NCBI GenBank assembly: GCA_002428325.1
Contig: DIVR01000021.1
Location: 56,945 to 120,944 of the forward strand
DNA: 64,000 nucleotides
DNA from: a bacterium UBP4_UBA6127
Lineage (GTDB): Bacteria; UBP4; UBA4092
Reading direction: 5' to 3'
Shown here: positions 1 to 9,311 of the stretch, piece after piece
Layout: each line of letters opens with the position of its first letter
Numbering within the stretch: position 1 is the stretch's first letter
Notes under the pieces: generated by a model
The model's database searches: none
Seen by the model: the letters and a program-made list of their open reading frames with translations, nothing else
What the model was told of the DNA's origin: nothing
Made by a program: the position numbers and the translations under genes

Positions 1-803
1 GAGGGCAAATGGGCCTGGGGTACAAATCCGGTAAACAGTATATCTTTCGACCAGGGAGAACGCCGGATGGATTCAGTCAGCCCATCAGCTTTCCATAAAG
101 GAGCTCCGGTTATGACTAAAGGCTGTGAAGTCTTTTTCTCATCCCTCAGTAGATTATAGGCTAATATTAACCTGTCCAGATTTTTCCGGGGTTCTACAGC
201 TCCCAGGCAAAATAAATAACCCTTTTTCAAGTGATATTGAGCCAGGACTTTTTGCAGAGATTCGTCATCCTGTCCTGTCTTAAATTCTTCTGAAGGCGCC
301 AGGTAAGCTACGGAGACCTTTTCGGAGTCGGTGGGATAATGAGATAACAATTCCTGCCGGGTAAATTCTGAATCACAGAAAATATGGGCGGCCTTCCGGC
401 ATAAGACCCTCGCCTGGATTCGACTGATGACACGATGTTTCCAGCTGACATATTCCGGCCGAAGCAATGGAATTAAATCATGCAGGGTCACCACCATCGG
501 AATATTCGGAAACAACGGCGCATCAAAATTAGCCATCGCATGGTATAAAGAAATCCGGTTTGCTTTTAATGCAGGGGGCAGCCCCCTATTGGACCAGACA
601 AATCGTTGCCGGATGGGAATAGTCACCGGGTGCAGGTTGGTTGGAAGAGATTCACCCAGCTTATCCCGGGTAAACAAATAATAATCCGTTTCTGAATCCA
701 GTTTTGCCAGCTCCAGGATTAAACGTCGGGTATAACTGGAAATCCCGGTTCCGGCCGGATCATAGAGCCGGGCATCTAAACCGATTCGGGGAGAATTGTT
801 CAT
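1..803 (-). CDS. Glycosyltransferase family 4 protein, C-terminus cut by window edge
   Basis: Reading leftward from an ATG at 803, the frame stays open for 267 codons to the window edge, so only the N-terminal two thirds is present. The protein opens MNNSPRIGLDARLYDPAGTG, the 'GIDAR...GTGISSYTRRL' start typical of GT4 (GT-B fold) enzymes that act on mannose, rhamnose or similar sugars. Later 'VVTLHDLIPL', 'FCDSEFTRQEL' and 'YLFCLGAVEPRKNLDRLILAY' type segments match the inter-domain hinge and the start of the nucleotide-sugar-binding C-terminal domain; the donor-binding EX7E region lies beyond the edge. It starts 6 bp after the stop of the triple glycosyltransferase upstream, with AAAGG-type ribosome-binding sequence inside that gene's end, so it is the fifth gene of the exporter operon. 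Likely a cytoplasmic enzyme adding a sugar to the exported glycan; donor and acceptor cannot be told. Confidence 0.88.
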   Translation of the reverse strand, partial: MNNSPRIGLDARLYDPAGTGISSYTRRLILELAKLDSETDYYLFTRDKLGESLPTNLHPVTIPIRQRFVWSNRGLPPALKANRISLYHAMANFDAPLFPNIPMVVTLHDLIPLLRPEYVSWKHRVISRIQARVLCRKAAHIFCDSEFTRQELLSHYPTDSEKVSVAYLAPSEEFKTGQDDESLQKVLAQYHLKKGYLFCLGAVEPRKNLDRLILAYNLLRDEKKTSQPLVITGAPLWKADGLTESIRRSPWSKDILFTGFVPQAHLP

Positions 804-809
804 CCCGGC

Positions 810-3800
810 TTACCTTTTCTTTCCCCGGGAAATTAAATCCCGGTAAAACTTCACAGTGCCTTCAGCAGCTTTCCGAAGCGAAAATTCTGTTTCAACTGAT
901 ATCCGAGCCTGGTTTCCCAGAGTCTTTCTCAGTTGAGTATCCCGGGCCAGGCGAAGAATAGCTTCAGCCAGTTGGTTACTATCTTCAGGGTCCACCAGCA
1001 GTCCGGTTTTATTATCATGGATAGTCTCAGGAACAGCCCCGGCTCGAGTCCCGATAACTGCTTTCCCCAAAGCCATGGCTTCCAAAAAGATTATCCCGAA
1101 TGATTCATACAGGGAGGGTGAAGTAAAAATATCACACTGGGCATAATGCGCCCACTTGCTCGGCTCATCTACTTCCCCTTCAAAATGCACTTGGGCAAAC
1201 CAGGAATCTCGGCTGTGTTTTTCATAAAATGAATCTTTAAAATATTTTCCGTTGGTAAAATCCGGGGTATCTTTTCCAACAATTATAAATTCAATCTCCG
1301 GCATGGACTTCATAACCTGAGGGATAGCTTCCAGTAAAGTATGAACACCTTTCCGGCGTTCCAACCGTCCGACAAACAAAACCCGAACAGATTTATGATT
1401 ATCCGAAACAGTCCGGGAAAGGAGTGATTCCGGCAGCTGAATTCCCAGGGGAATAACCCGGTTTAATATTCCATTATAGGAAACCTGGTATTCAGTCCTA
1501 ATGGTCTCAAGGATACTCCGGCTGATGGCAATAATGCCATCTGAGGATTCAACCAGCTTTTTTTCCAATTCTGCTGACAGGGATAAATCAGGGTCGGCTG
1601 TCCATTGATGAGTCTCTATCATCTTCTTCAAAGGGGATGAAAGCCTTAAAACCATGGGGGCAATCTTCTTCTGGGAATAAACCAGCCCTTCAATATCCCA
1701 GATGGGAGTTTCTATCACATCAGGAGGATCCATCCCAAAAAGGTCACTGATCCGTTTATTCAGCTCAAATCCGTAAGCCAGATTTTTACGGGTCACCTGA
1801 TATTCGGCAGGAAGCTCAAATGGCAATCTCCCTTTACTGTTAAGAGGATGCATCTGAACCCCTTCATCCCAATAAGAAGGATAATGGGAGGTAATGACAT
1901 GAACTTCATGCCCCAATCTCACCATTTCCCTGGCAAGGTCCTGAGTATAGGTTGCAATTCCCCCAAATCCCGCTGGGGGATAATTCTGGCTGGCCATGAC
2001 AATCCGAAGGGGACGGTCTTTGACCTTTATCTGATTCACCTGGCGCTCCAGGAATGGTTGAAACTCCATTTCGGGATTCAGTAATTTTTCTTTGGGCTGG
2101 CAACGGGGAGGGATAAACAGGCCGGCTCCCCATCCCCAGAGGATCCCCTTGATTGAACGGCTGATAAATTTCAGAATACTGCTTGGCCGCAGAGAGCCTG
2201 GCTGTCGAAAAAAGACCATGCTCCAGAATCGAAGATAATTCCGGTAAAGGTTTTTTACCATGACATAAGGCAGACTCCGGTTACGGTGCTTAATACTGTA
2301 ATAAAAGTTATCATGAATAATGATATCGAAACGCCAATCCTGCTCACTTTCCCGGATAAAACCTTTGGCAAAATGATGGTACATGACTGCCCGGGGATGA
2401 TGATGGACTCTGTAACCTCTCTGAATAAGCCGGGTGCAGATATCTCCATCATCCGCAAAGAAACGGATATGCTCGTCAAATCCACCCAGTTCTACCAGGA
2501 GAGTCCTTCGGAAAGAACAGTTGGTTCCCATCAAGTAATTAAAGAATTCTCCCTTGGGATCATCTGGACTGATAGAGGTTGGATTCACCGGTAAAGATTG
2601 GGCAAACCGGGTGATTTTCCCCCGGCTAAACTGAACGACTTCAGAGGTAGTTCCCTTATAGACAATTCCCCCAACCGCGCCAACTTTCGGGTTACGGTAT
2701 CCTTCCAAAAGGTCTGATACCCAATGAGGGTCTGCCACAGCATCATCATCCTGAAATGCCACAATATCCCCAGCCGCCGCCATGATGCCCAGATTTCTGG
2801 AAATGGAAAGATTGTTTTTTTCATTGGGAACACGCTTGGCTCTGGGGTATGCCTCCAGGACTTGCAATGTCTCCCGGTCATTGGGATCATGGACCACTAT
2901 CACTTCCATCTGGGGATGAGTCTGACGGCTTAATCCCCGAAGCGTATGCCGAAGCAACTCTGGCCGTTTGAGAGAACAGACGATCACTGACACCTTCAAA
3001 TTCTGATAAGCGATTTCCTGGGATTCTCCTGAAACCATGCAAAAATCCAGGATAGATTTTATTTCTTCTTTCATCCGGTCTGGTCGGTACCGTTCCAATT
3101 CCCGGTTCTGCCGTTCCTGGGTTTCCTCTCGGAGGGATTTATCCGTCAGTATCTTTTGCATCAGATCACTGGTTATATCCCAGTTTTTATCATTGAAAAG
3201 AAAACCGCCTTCACCCAGGGCTTCAGGAACACCCCCGGCTGAATAGGCTAAAACAGGTATGCCATGAACAAAACTCTCTACAATGGGAACACAAAATCCT
3301 TCATGTTCACTGGCAGAAATAAATAAATGGGCTGTCTTATACAGGGCAGTCAGTTCTTCAAACCTGATTTTGCCGGTCAACAGAATTGAATCCCCCAACT
3401 TTTTCTCATTGATAAGCTGGATCAGAGACAGGTAATAAGGGTCATCCTCTTCATATTTCCCAGCCAGGATAAGTCTGGCATCTGATTGATATTTTCCCCG
3501 GTACACTTCGAATAGACGAATTAAATCATCCTGCTTTTTATTGGGTGCAATCCTGCCTACAAATAATATATTGGTTTTGCCATCATTAAACCGGGTCTCT
3601 GTTTGAGTATCGGAAGGGGCCCGCCGCATCTTTTCAATATCCAGAACTATGGGCAGGACTCGGGTCTGTTTGAATCCGACAGATTCCAGTTCCTGCCGAT
3701 TAAAATCAGAATCTCCAATCCCGGCATCAAACAGGTAAGGCAGTTCTTTTAGCTGCTCCCGACCCCGGGTGCAATGGTAATATACCTCTTCATTGATTCC

Positions 3801-4094
3801 CTTGAAATAGTCGGCCGGAGTGATATTGTGATAAATGAGAGCCCGTTTACCGGGGAAGGATTCCGCTATCGGGATTAAATCATTGTCATAATGGAAATGG
3901 AATAGAAGTAAATCTTCAGGAGTCCCTTGGCACTCTTCCAGAGGGCTATAATATTGGGACATCCGGGAATCATGGAACATGGCGCAGATTTTTGACTCAT
4001 ATCCCATTTGTAGAAAATATTGATGAAGCTGGACCGCATCCTGGCTGACCGCATCCCCGTAATCTAATGCTGGAATAAGCTGAAATATTCTCAA
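810..4094 (-). CDS. Triple-domain glycosyltransferase (GT4-GT2-GT4)
   Basis: A 1094-residue protein carrying three glycosyltransferase units. Residues about 1-365 are a GT4 domain ('FVGRIAPNKKQDD' near 176, donor-site 'EHEGFCVPIVESF' near 263). Residues about 366-650 are a GT2, GT-A fold domain ('VSVIVCSLKRPELLRHTL', acidic 'FQDDDAV' near 450, 'FFADDGDICTRL'). Residues about 695-1094 are a second GT4 domain ('FVGRLERRKGVHTLLEA' near 905, 'SLYESFGIIFLEAM' near 995). Each unit keeps its expected binding motifs, so all may be active. The start is TTG: its last two bases and the next A form the TGA stop of the gene before (TTGA overlap), which implies translational coupling. It probably builds successive linkages of the polysaccharide exported by the Wzm/Wzt pair at the head of the operon. 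Most family members carry one domain; fusions of two or three are known from such clusters. Confidence 0.9.
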   Translation of the reverse strand: MRIFQLIPALDYGDAVSQDAVQLHQYFLQMGYESKICAMFHDSRMSQYYSPLEECQGTPEDLLLFHFHYDNDLIPIAESFPGKRALIYHNITPADYFKGINEEVYYHCTRGREQLKELPYLFDAGIGDSDFNRQELESVGFKQTRVLPIVLDIEKMRRAPSDTQTETRFNDGKTNILFVGRIAPNKKQDDLIRLFEVYRGKYQSDARLILAGKYEEDDPYYLSLIQLINEKKLGDSILLTGKIRFEELTALYKTAHLFISASEHEGFCVPIVESFVHGIPVLAYSAGGVPEALGEGGFLFNDKNWDITSDLMQKILTDKSLREETQERQNRELERYRPDRMKEEIKSILDFCMVSGESQEIAYQNLKVSVIVCSLKRPELLRHTLRGLSRQTHPQMEVIVVHDPNDRETLQVLEAYPRAKRVPNEKNNLSISRNLGIMAAAGDIVAFQDDDAVADPHWVSDLLEGYRNPKVGAVGGIVYKGTTSEVVQFSRGKITRFAQSLPVNPTSISPDDPKGEFFNYLMGTNCSFRRTLLVELGGFDEHIRFFADDGDICTRLIQRGYRVHHHPRAVMYHHFAKGFIRESEQDWRFDIIIHDNFYYSIKHRNRSLPYVMVKNLYRNYLRFWSMVFFRQPGSLRPSSILKFISRSIKGILWGWGAGLFIPPRCQPKEKLLNPEMEFQPFLERQVNQIKVKDRPLRIVMASQNYPPAGFGGIATYTQDLAREMVRLGHEVHVITSHYPSYWDEGVQMHPLNSKGRLPFELPAEYQVTRKNLAYGFELNKRISDLFGMDPPDVIETPIWDIEGLVYSQKKIAPMVLRLSSPLKKMIETHQWTADPDLSLSAELEKKLVESSDGIIAISRSILETIRTEYQVSYNGILNRVIPLGIQLPESLLSRTVSDNHKSVRVLFVGRLERRKGVHTLLEAIPQVMKSMPEIEFIIVGKDTPDFTNGKYFKDSFYEKHSRDSWFAQVHFEGEVDEPSKWAHYAQCDIFTSPSLYESFGIIFLEAMALGKAVIGTRAGAVPETIHDNKTGLLVDPEDSNQLAEAILRLARDTQLRKTLGNQARISVETEFSLRKAAEGTVKFYRDLISRGKKR

Positions 4095-4675
4095 AGCTTA
4101 CCCTCCCGGGAAGAAACATCCATTTTATTTTTTAATTCAGCTATTTGAGCTTCCAGCCATATTCGTTTCCGGTCCATGGCCGCCAGATCATTTTCCATCC
4201 GGTATTGTAAATCATTAATTCGGGTTTCCACCGCCTGGACGGTCTTTAAGGTTTCCTCATGATAATTTACCAATGTATCCAGCAAATCCCGGAGTTGGTC
4301 CCGAGTGACCCATTCCCCAGTGATTTTCTGATTTTCATCCAATTGTTGTTTAAACTGTTTCAGGACTTCTATGAACTGGGCATTCAATTCCCTTTGAGCC
4401 TGAAATTTGCCGGATAACGGAGCTTTCACCACCGGTTTTAATAGTTTCTTAGTGCCTACAATCATTTTCCCCAGGACAGGCCGATGAGAATGAAAAGGAC
4501 GGTCATCTCCCATAAACCAGGTTTTCATTAATTTGTTCCATGCCCGGTCAAAAGGGGTATTAACCCGTTTTGTTGACAGGGAGGATTCATTGCTTTCCCC
4601 ATTACGGTTCAGGTTTTCATGAATTAATTCAATAATGCGGTCGGCATCTAAAGGTCCATTGGCTGGCTGACTCAT
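4091..4675 (-). CDS. Coiled-coil protein resembling the N-terminus of glycan-cluster methyltransferases, no catalytic domain
   Basis: A 194-residue soluble protein. Its opening ('DADRIIELIHENLNRN') and the central 'SHRPVLGKMIVGTKKLL' followed by a proline-bearing segment and 'AQFIEVLKQFKQQLDENQ' resemble the N-terminal region of SAM methyltransferases found in polysaccharide clusters, where that region precedes a coiled coil and a Rossmann methyltransferase domain. Here the protein ends after the coiled coil (about residues 95-190, rich in Q, E and K) and no SAM-binding motif follows. It lies 4 bp downstream of the Wzt ATPase gene and overlaps the next glycosyltransferase gene by 4 bp, so it is made with them. 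It may act as a scaffold or chain-length spacer; that is inference. Recognition of the family resemblance is by eye, so the role is uncertain although the gene itself is well supported. Confidence 0.75.
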   Translation of the reverse strand: MSQPANGPLDADRIIELIHENLNRNGESNESSLSTKRVNTPFDRAWNKLMKTWFMGDDRPFHSHRPVLGKMIVGTKKLLKPVVKAPLSGKFQAQRELNAQFIEVLKQFKQQLDENQKITGEWVTRDQLRDLLDTLVNYHEETLKTVQAVETRINDLQYRMENDLAAMDRKRIWLEAQIAELKNKMDVSSREGKL

Positions 4676-4679
4676 ACTA

Positions 4680-6266
4680 TCACTCCTGGGAAGAAGATGT
4701 CCGGGGAGTACTGCCCGGCCGTTCTATTTCCAATTTCCATTGATGGTCAGGCCGGATGATCCCTTTTTCCAAGGCTGATGACTTCACGGAAAATGAATAT
4801 CGGCTGACTGGCTGATCCGGTATATCTGCCGGGTCATCCGCGGATTGAATCTCTAAAAAATAATCTCCGCTTAATAAGGGTAATGATTTCATCTCAAAAT
4901 TCAAAATTCCCTGGGTGGCGGTTGATGGGATTTCAACCGCTTCAGCATGGGTATCTGTCTCATAGACACAAAACCCATCATCCCGAAGGATTCTTAGGGT
5001 AACAGTTGCCTTGGACGGCCGTGATAAATCCAATGAATAGGGAATCTGGATATTCATCCTCTCCCCGGTGGTAAAGAGAGTGGTTGGTGTATCTTTTCCA
5101 TTCACCATCTGAATGGAGTCAATCTTAATCTGGGTAACAGAAACAGTTGTGTCTGCAGTCAATTTTTCCGTTGTGGTTAATCGAATCAATTCAGCTTCGG
5201 GAAGAGGTGTGGCTTCTGCTAACACCGGAGGCAGGTATTGATACTGCTTATCATGGGCAAATATCCCATAATAATAGGGTTGCCCATTGGTCAGGCTCCC
5301 ATCCACACATTCGGTCCCGTTAAACCAATAAACCGGTGTTCCATCTTCATGATGGATAGGATATCGGTCGGTACGGCGTACGATTTTGGTCGCCATATAA
5401 TCCTTCAGGGGAGGATTGACCCAGGCCAATCGAACACATTGATCGCCTGGCTTAGCCTTGAACCCCATGGTCTGCTGGAGCCGGGTCAGGTCTTCCGGGG
5501 CAACTCCTTCGGGGAGCAACCCTGTTTGCCGTACATAGCGTTCGATAGCCCGGAGAGCTTTATCCTTGCAAATCATATTTCCATCTATTAATAAAACGGC
5601 ATCATCACACCATCGTTCCACAGCCCCCATATCATGGGTTACCAAGATTATGGTCTTATTTTGTTCCTTAAATTTCCGCATCCGGTCTTCACACTTCCGG
5701 ACAAAAGCCCCATCACCGACCGCCAGCACTTCATCAATCAACAAGATATCGGCATCCACATGGGTGGCTACGGAAAAAGCCAACCGCATATACATCCCGG
5801 AAGAATAGGTCCGCACCGGACTGTCAATGAATTCAGATAGTTCCGCAAAATCGACAATCTCATCAAATTTTTCCTTGATTTGCTGCCGGGTCAATCCAAA
5901 AATGGACCCATTAATAAAGATATTTTCCCGGCCGGTAAAATCAGGATGAAATCCGGCTCCCAGTTCCAGAAGGGCCGCCACTCTGCCCTGCACTTCAATC
6001 CGGCCATTATCCGGTTTCAATACCCCGGCCAGGATTTTCAACAGGGTGCTTTTACCTGAACCGTTTTTGCCGATAATCCCCATAAACTGGCCTCTTTTTA
6101 CATCAAAGGAGATGTTTTTCAAAGCCATCAAAGAGGTTTTATCAGAAGGGTGCCGGTCCGAGGATCGAAACAGGTTGGCTACCGCCGTTTTAAGGGTACC
6201 ATATTCCCCCCGTTGATACCGGCGCCGATAGGTTTTTGAGACATTTTCGATTCGAATCACATTCAT
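4680..6266 (-). CDS. wzt: ABC transporter ATP-binding protein for polysaccharide export (Wzt type, with C-terminal domain)
   Basis: A 528-residue ATPase that would power export of a lipid-linked polysaccharide across the inner membrane together with the Wzm-type permease encoded just upstream. The ABC domain shows Walker A 'GKNGSGKST' near residue 65, signature 'YSSGMYMRLAF' near 152, Walker B 'ADILLIDEVLAVGD' near 170 and the H-loop 'VTHDM'. Residues about 370-510 form the beta-rich Wzt C-terminal domain, which in known systems (E. coli O8/O9a) reads the modified non-reducing end of the glycan. The frame is open further upstream, but the ATG at 6266 is chosen: the protein then begins MNVIRIENVSKTY as in homologues, a TGAGG ribosome site precedes it, and the gap to the permease stop is 16 bp. 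The C-terminal domain suggests the exported chain carries a specific terminal mark. Confidence 0.92.
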   Translation of the reverse strand: MNVIRIENVSKTYRRRYQRGEYGTLKTAVANLFRSSDRHPSDKTSLMALKNISFDVKRGQFMGIIGKNGSGKSTLLKILAGVLKPDNGRIEVQGRVAALLELGAGFHPDFTGRENIFINGSIFGLTRQQIKEKFDEIVDFAELSEFIDSPVRTYSSGMYMRLAFSVATHVDADILLIDEVLAVGDGAFVRKCEDRMRKFKEQNKTIILVTHDMGAVERWCDDAVLLIDGNMICKDKALRAIERYVRQTGLLPEGVAPEDLTRLQQTMGFKAKPGDQCVRLAWVNPPLKDYMATKIVRRTDRYPIHHEDGTPVYWFNGTECVDGSLTNGQPYYYGIFAHDKQYQYLPPVLAEATPLPEAELIRLTTTEKLTADTTVSVTQIKIDSIQMVNGKDTPTTLFTTGERMNIQIPYSLDLSRPSKATVTLRILRDDGFCVYETDTHAEAVEIPSTATQGILNFEMKSLPLLSGDYFLEIQSADDPADIPDQPVSRYSFSVKSSALEKGIIRPDHQWKLEIERPGSTPRTSSSQE

Positions 6267-6282
6267 TTTAGTTACAGTAACC

Positions 6283-7068
6283 TCATAATATTTCGGCAAA
6301 CCGGTCTTTATGCCGGTCAAAGACCCAGAATCCAGCGGCCAGGATAGCCACCGCAATTATTCCCACTTTACCTAATGCCAGCCAATCAGGCATCTGCCCA
6401 TTAAATAAAACATCCTGATAAACTCCTATCAGGGAGGACATGGGATTGGCAACCAATATCCATTGGTATTTTTCAGGCACCATTTTTACCGGATACAGGA
6501 TCGGTGTTACAAAAAACCAGAGAGTTATCAGATTGTTCAATAAATGCTGGATATCCCGATAAAAAACATTTAAGGCGCTGGCCATTAAAACCAGCCCTTC
6601 AGTCAAAATGAATTGGATAAGTATCACAATCGGGACAACCACCCAGGTAATGGGATGGACATGTATCCCTGCCACAATCAGAAAAACAGCTAAAATCGGC
6701 AGGCTGACCAGATAATTAAACCCAGCAGCAATGACACAGACGGTGGGAAGAACCCTGGCTGGAAACATGGATTTGGTTACCAGCGACCCGCCCATCACAA
6801 TCGAATTGGTTCCTTCTGTCAGGGATTGGGCAAACCAAAGCCAGGGTAATAGTCCGCAAAAAAGAAAGATGGCATAATTCTGCATCTCAATTCTTACATA
6901 AACGGAAAAAACCAGGCTGTAAACCAGCATCAACAACAAAGGACTCATTAAAGTCCAAAGAAAACCCAAGACTGACCCCCGGTAACGTTCCTTGAGATGG
7001 CGCGCCACCAGAGACCCCAGTAACTGCCGGTATTGATAAATTTCCCGGATATCCTGAATGATATTCAT
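6283..7068 (-). CDS. wzm: ABC-2 type permease for polysaccharide export (Wzm type)
   Basis: A 261-residue inner-membrane protein with about six predicted transmembrane helices, the usual size for Wzm/KpsM/TagG permeases. The N-terminal 'LVARHLKERYRGSVLGFLWTLMSPLL' region and the 'FYRDIQHLLNNLITLWFFVTPILYP' region are hallmarks of the ABC-2 family. It heads the operon: the Wzt ATPase follows 16 bp downstream, and three further glycan genes follow that. An AGGAATTAACAG ribosome site precedes the ATG. It would form the membrane channel through which undecaprenyl-linked glycan is threaded. In homologous loci this pair exports O-antigen, capsule or S-layer-associated glycan; which applies here is not visible. 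Confidence 0.93.
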   Translation of the reverse strand: MNIIQDIREIYQYRQLLGSLVARHLKERYRGSVLGFLWTLMSPLLLMLVYSLVFSVYVRIEMQNYAIFLFCGLLPWLWFAQSLTEGTNSIVMGGSLVTKSMFPARVLPTVCVIAAGFNYLVSLPILAVFLIVAGIHVHPITWVVVPIVILIQFILTEGLVLMASALNVFYRDIQHLLNNLITLWFFVTPILYPVKMVPEKYQWILVANPMSSLIGVYQDVLFNGQMPDWLALGKVGIIAVAILAAGFWVFDRHKDRFAEIL

Positions 7069-7351
7069 ATTCTGTTAATTCCTGTTATATTTAAAGGGAA
7101 TAGACTGGCTAAGGAGAGGCCTCTGGCGTTGAAGGGATTTTTGGACTACTCAAATCCCGGTAATTCCAGAAAAAAACCAACCCCTTGCTCGTATTTTCAC
7201 CCTTGTTAATGACAAAGGCATTAAATTAAGAGTATAGCGATAAACCCCATGCGGGTCAATGAATTGAACCTCTTTCGAAGGAGGTTGGAACGGATATTCT
7301 CTTCCTCCCTTAAGGGTTTAGGGATATGTTATACTCTACCCTCATCTGATT
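7069..7351. promoter_or_regulatory. Divergent intergenic region between exporter operon and acyltransferase gene
   Basis: These 283 bp separate the leftward exporter operon from the rightward acyltransferase gene and so must hold promoters for both. The clearest element is a near-perfect 20-bp inverted repeat at 7267-7286 (AACCTC arms around a central TTCGAA), a possible operator or hairpin. A TATACT-like -10 element lies at about 7330, close to the acyltransferase start. I see no open reading frame of note. Assignments here are by eye and weak. Confidence 0.3.
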
Positions 7352-8272
7352 ATGAAAACATTGATTCAGGAATTAGCCCGATGGGCCTATTGGTTTCCTT
7401 TCCGATGGCTGGTTGAAAGGCTCCCCATGGGACTGACTCGCCGATTGGCAGTTTTACTTGCCCGGCTCAGTCTTTTTATCCCTCAGGGGAAGTTTGCCAA
7501 ACTCCATCAGGAATTGAAATCTTCCTTCCCCGAAAAATCCGACCCTAAAATCCGGTCTCTGGTCCATAAAACCATTGAGAATTATTACCTAAATTCATCT
7601 GAGGTCTTTCTCTATCCTTACCTGAATCCTCGGAAAATGAAAGAATTGATTGAATACCAGGGGTTGGACAAAATACAGGCCGCCCTTCAAGAAGGTAAAG
7701 GGGTCATCTTGGCCCATGGTCATTTTGGCAATGAAGAACTTCTGATGCCGGGTATCGGGTATATGGGATTCAAAACCCATCAATTAGGCAGCCGATGGGA
7801 GCCGCCTGCCCATCAGGGATGGGGTGCTTCATTGATTAATAAAATCAGAAAAAGCGCCTGGCGGCGTCGAATTGGGTATCGGGAGACATTCCCGGTTACT
7901 TTCCATTATGTGGACCATTCCCCCAGGTCGGCTATCCGATGCTTGAAATCAGGAGAATGCCTGTTGCTGGCTGTGGATGGCAGAGAAGGCCATCAATGGC
8001 TGGAAATGGATTTTCTGGGCAGAATTGCAAAGTTCTCTCCGGGATTACCTAAAATTGCCCGATTATCGGAAGCTGTAGTGTTGCCTGTCTTTATCCAGAG
8101 AATCAGCCTGACCCGTCATCGGCTTATCGTCCATGACCCCATCCCCACTCAAAACCGGGCTGATGAGGTGATTCTTAAAGATTTCCTGGTTATCCTGGAA
8201 TCCTATATCCGGAAAAATCCTGAACAATATGCCAAAGTCTATTACCTGGTCAGAGATTTCTTTGTCGAATAA
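7352..8272 (+). CDS. Lysophospholipid/lipid A acyltransferase family protein (LpxL/HtrB-like)
   Basis: A 306-residue, probably membrane-associated acyltransferase of the LpxL/HtrB/WaaM family (typical length about 300). The catalytic HX4E motif is seen in 'AHGHFGNEEL' with H124 and E129. Downstream 'PRSAIRCLKSGECLLLAVDGREG' matches the family block that positions the acyl donor, and 'LPKIARLSEAVVLPVFIQR' matches the later conserved block. The N-terminal 45 residues are hydrophobic with basic residues, as in enzymes that dock on the inner face of the inner membrane. In Gram-negative bacteria the family adds secondary acyl chains to lipid A; other members act on different glycolipids, so lipid A is only the likeliest target. 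The gene stands alone, divergent from the polysaccharide exporter. Confidence 0.88.
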   Translation: MKTLIQELARWAYWFPFRWLVERLPMGLTRRLAVLLARLSLFIPQGKFAKLHQELKSSFPEKSDPKIRSLVHKTIENYYLNSSEVFLYPYLNPRKMKELIEYQGLDKIQAALQEGKGVILAHGHFGNEELLMPGIGYMGFKTHQLGSRWEPPAHQGWGASLINKIRKSAWRRRIGYRETFPVTFHYVDHSPRSAIRCLKSGECLLLAVDGREGHQWLEMDFLGRIAKFSPGLPKIARLSEAVVLPVFIQRISLTRHRLIVHDPIPTQNRADEVILKDFLVILESYIRKNPEQYAKVYYLVRDFFVE

Positions 8273-8361
8273 CCCGGCCATCTAAACAAGCCCCTGCTTT
8301 TATCTTCTTATGGGCCTCATAGGTCCAATAATCCTCATGAGTCCTATAGGGCCCATTGATT

Positions 8362-9192
8362 TTATTCTTTCCAGTTAAAAACCAGTTGATTCCTCTTGGG
8401 AACTCGCTGATAAGGGTATTTAGGATACCCTAAGAGCATGGAGTATTGGGCTTTATACCCTTCCGGCAACCCCAGGCTTTCCCTTAATTCAGGAGATTCA
8501 TTCAAACCAATTTGAACCATTCCTGCCCAACAGGTTCCAATCCCATAAGAAGGGGCCAATAAATCAAAATATGACAAAGCGATTATGGAATCAACAAAGC
8601 TGATGGGGTAATCTTTTTTTCCATAAGCAATCATTAAATGCGGGGCATTTCGACAAATAGGGTCCAGTCCCTGATCCCAACTCCTGACTAAACTGGGAAA
8701 AGTAAAAGACAAGGGATGTTCCATCCCAGTTTTGACTGCAAACCTCATCCATTCAATAGTCTTTTTAGCCAGGTCTCTGACTTTTTCCTTTTCATATATC
8801 CCCAGCCAATGGACCGACTGTCCATTTACCCCGGTCGGGGCATAATGGACGACTTTGATGATTTCTTCCAAAATCCCTTTCGGTACTGGCTTATCCTGAT
8901 ATTCCCGAACCGACCGGCGCATCAAAATCTGACGGCTCATCTCCTCAGGACTTGGAAGTTTACCGTTTCCTTTGATATCAGGCACTTCTCCAGCCTCAGG
9001 GTAATCCAGTTGAACAGCTCCACCCGGGCAGACAGCCTCGCAATGGCCACAATGGATACAATAAGCCAGCCGTTCCTGATTAATAGCGGGTGTTTCTTCG
9101 TTTTCATTCAGTTCTAAAATACTATAAGGGCAAACCTCCACACAGGCGCCGCATTTATTACATAAAATCGAGTCAATAGTTAACTTTGTCAT
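8362..9192 (-). CDS. Nitroreductase family protein with N-terminal 2[4Fe-4S] ferredoxin domain
   Basis: A 276-residue fusion. Residues 8-60 form a bacterial-type ferredoxin with two CX2CX2CX3C clusters (C11, C14, C17, C21 and C45, C48, C51, C55). Residues about 85-270 are an FMN-dependent nitroreductase domain beginning 'RRSVREYQDKPVP' and containing 'APTGVNGQSVHW' (FMN and substrate contacts). The ferredoxin half can feed electrons directly to the flavin, replacing NAD(P)H. Such fusions are common in anaerobes and their physiological substrates are mostly unknown. The gene has no close partner; about 120 bp upstream of its start lies a copy of the 18-bp palindrome described separately, which might be its operator. 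Confidence 0.92.
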   Translation of the reverse strand: MTKLTIDSILCNKCGACVEVCPYSILELNENEETPAINQERLAYCIHCGHCEAVCPGGAVQLDYPEAGEVPDIKGNGKLPSPEEMSRQILMRRSVREYQDKPVPKGILEEIIKVVHYAPTGVNGQSVHWLGIYEKEKVRDLAKKTIEWMRFAVKTGMEHPLSFTFPSLVRSWDQGLDPICRNAPHLMIAYGKKDYPISFVDSIIALSYFDLLAPSYGIGTCWAGMVQIGLNESPELRESLGLPEGYKAQYSMLLGYPKYPYQRVPKRNQLVFNWKE

Positions 9193-9311
9193 AGATATCT
9201 CCTACACCTAGGCAGTTCAGAAAATCATATCATGAGAAATGGATACTTCCCACTTTGAGAAGACTCTTTCATCTTCACACAGAGGGTTATCTTTCCCGCT
9301 TAATTAGAGTC

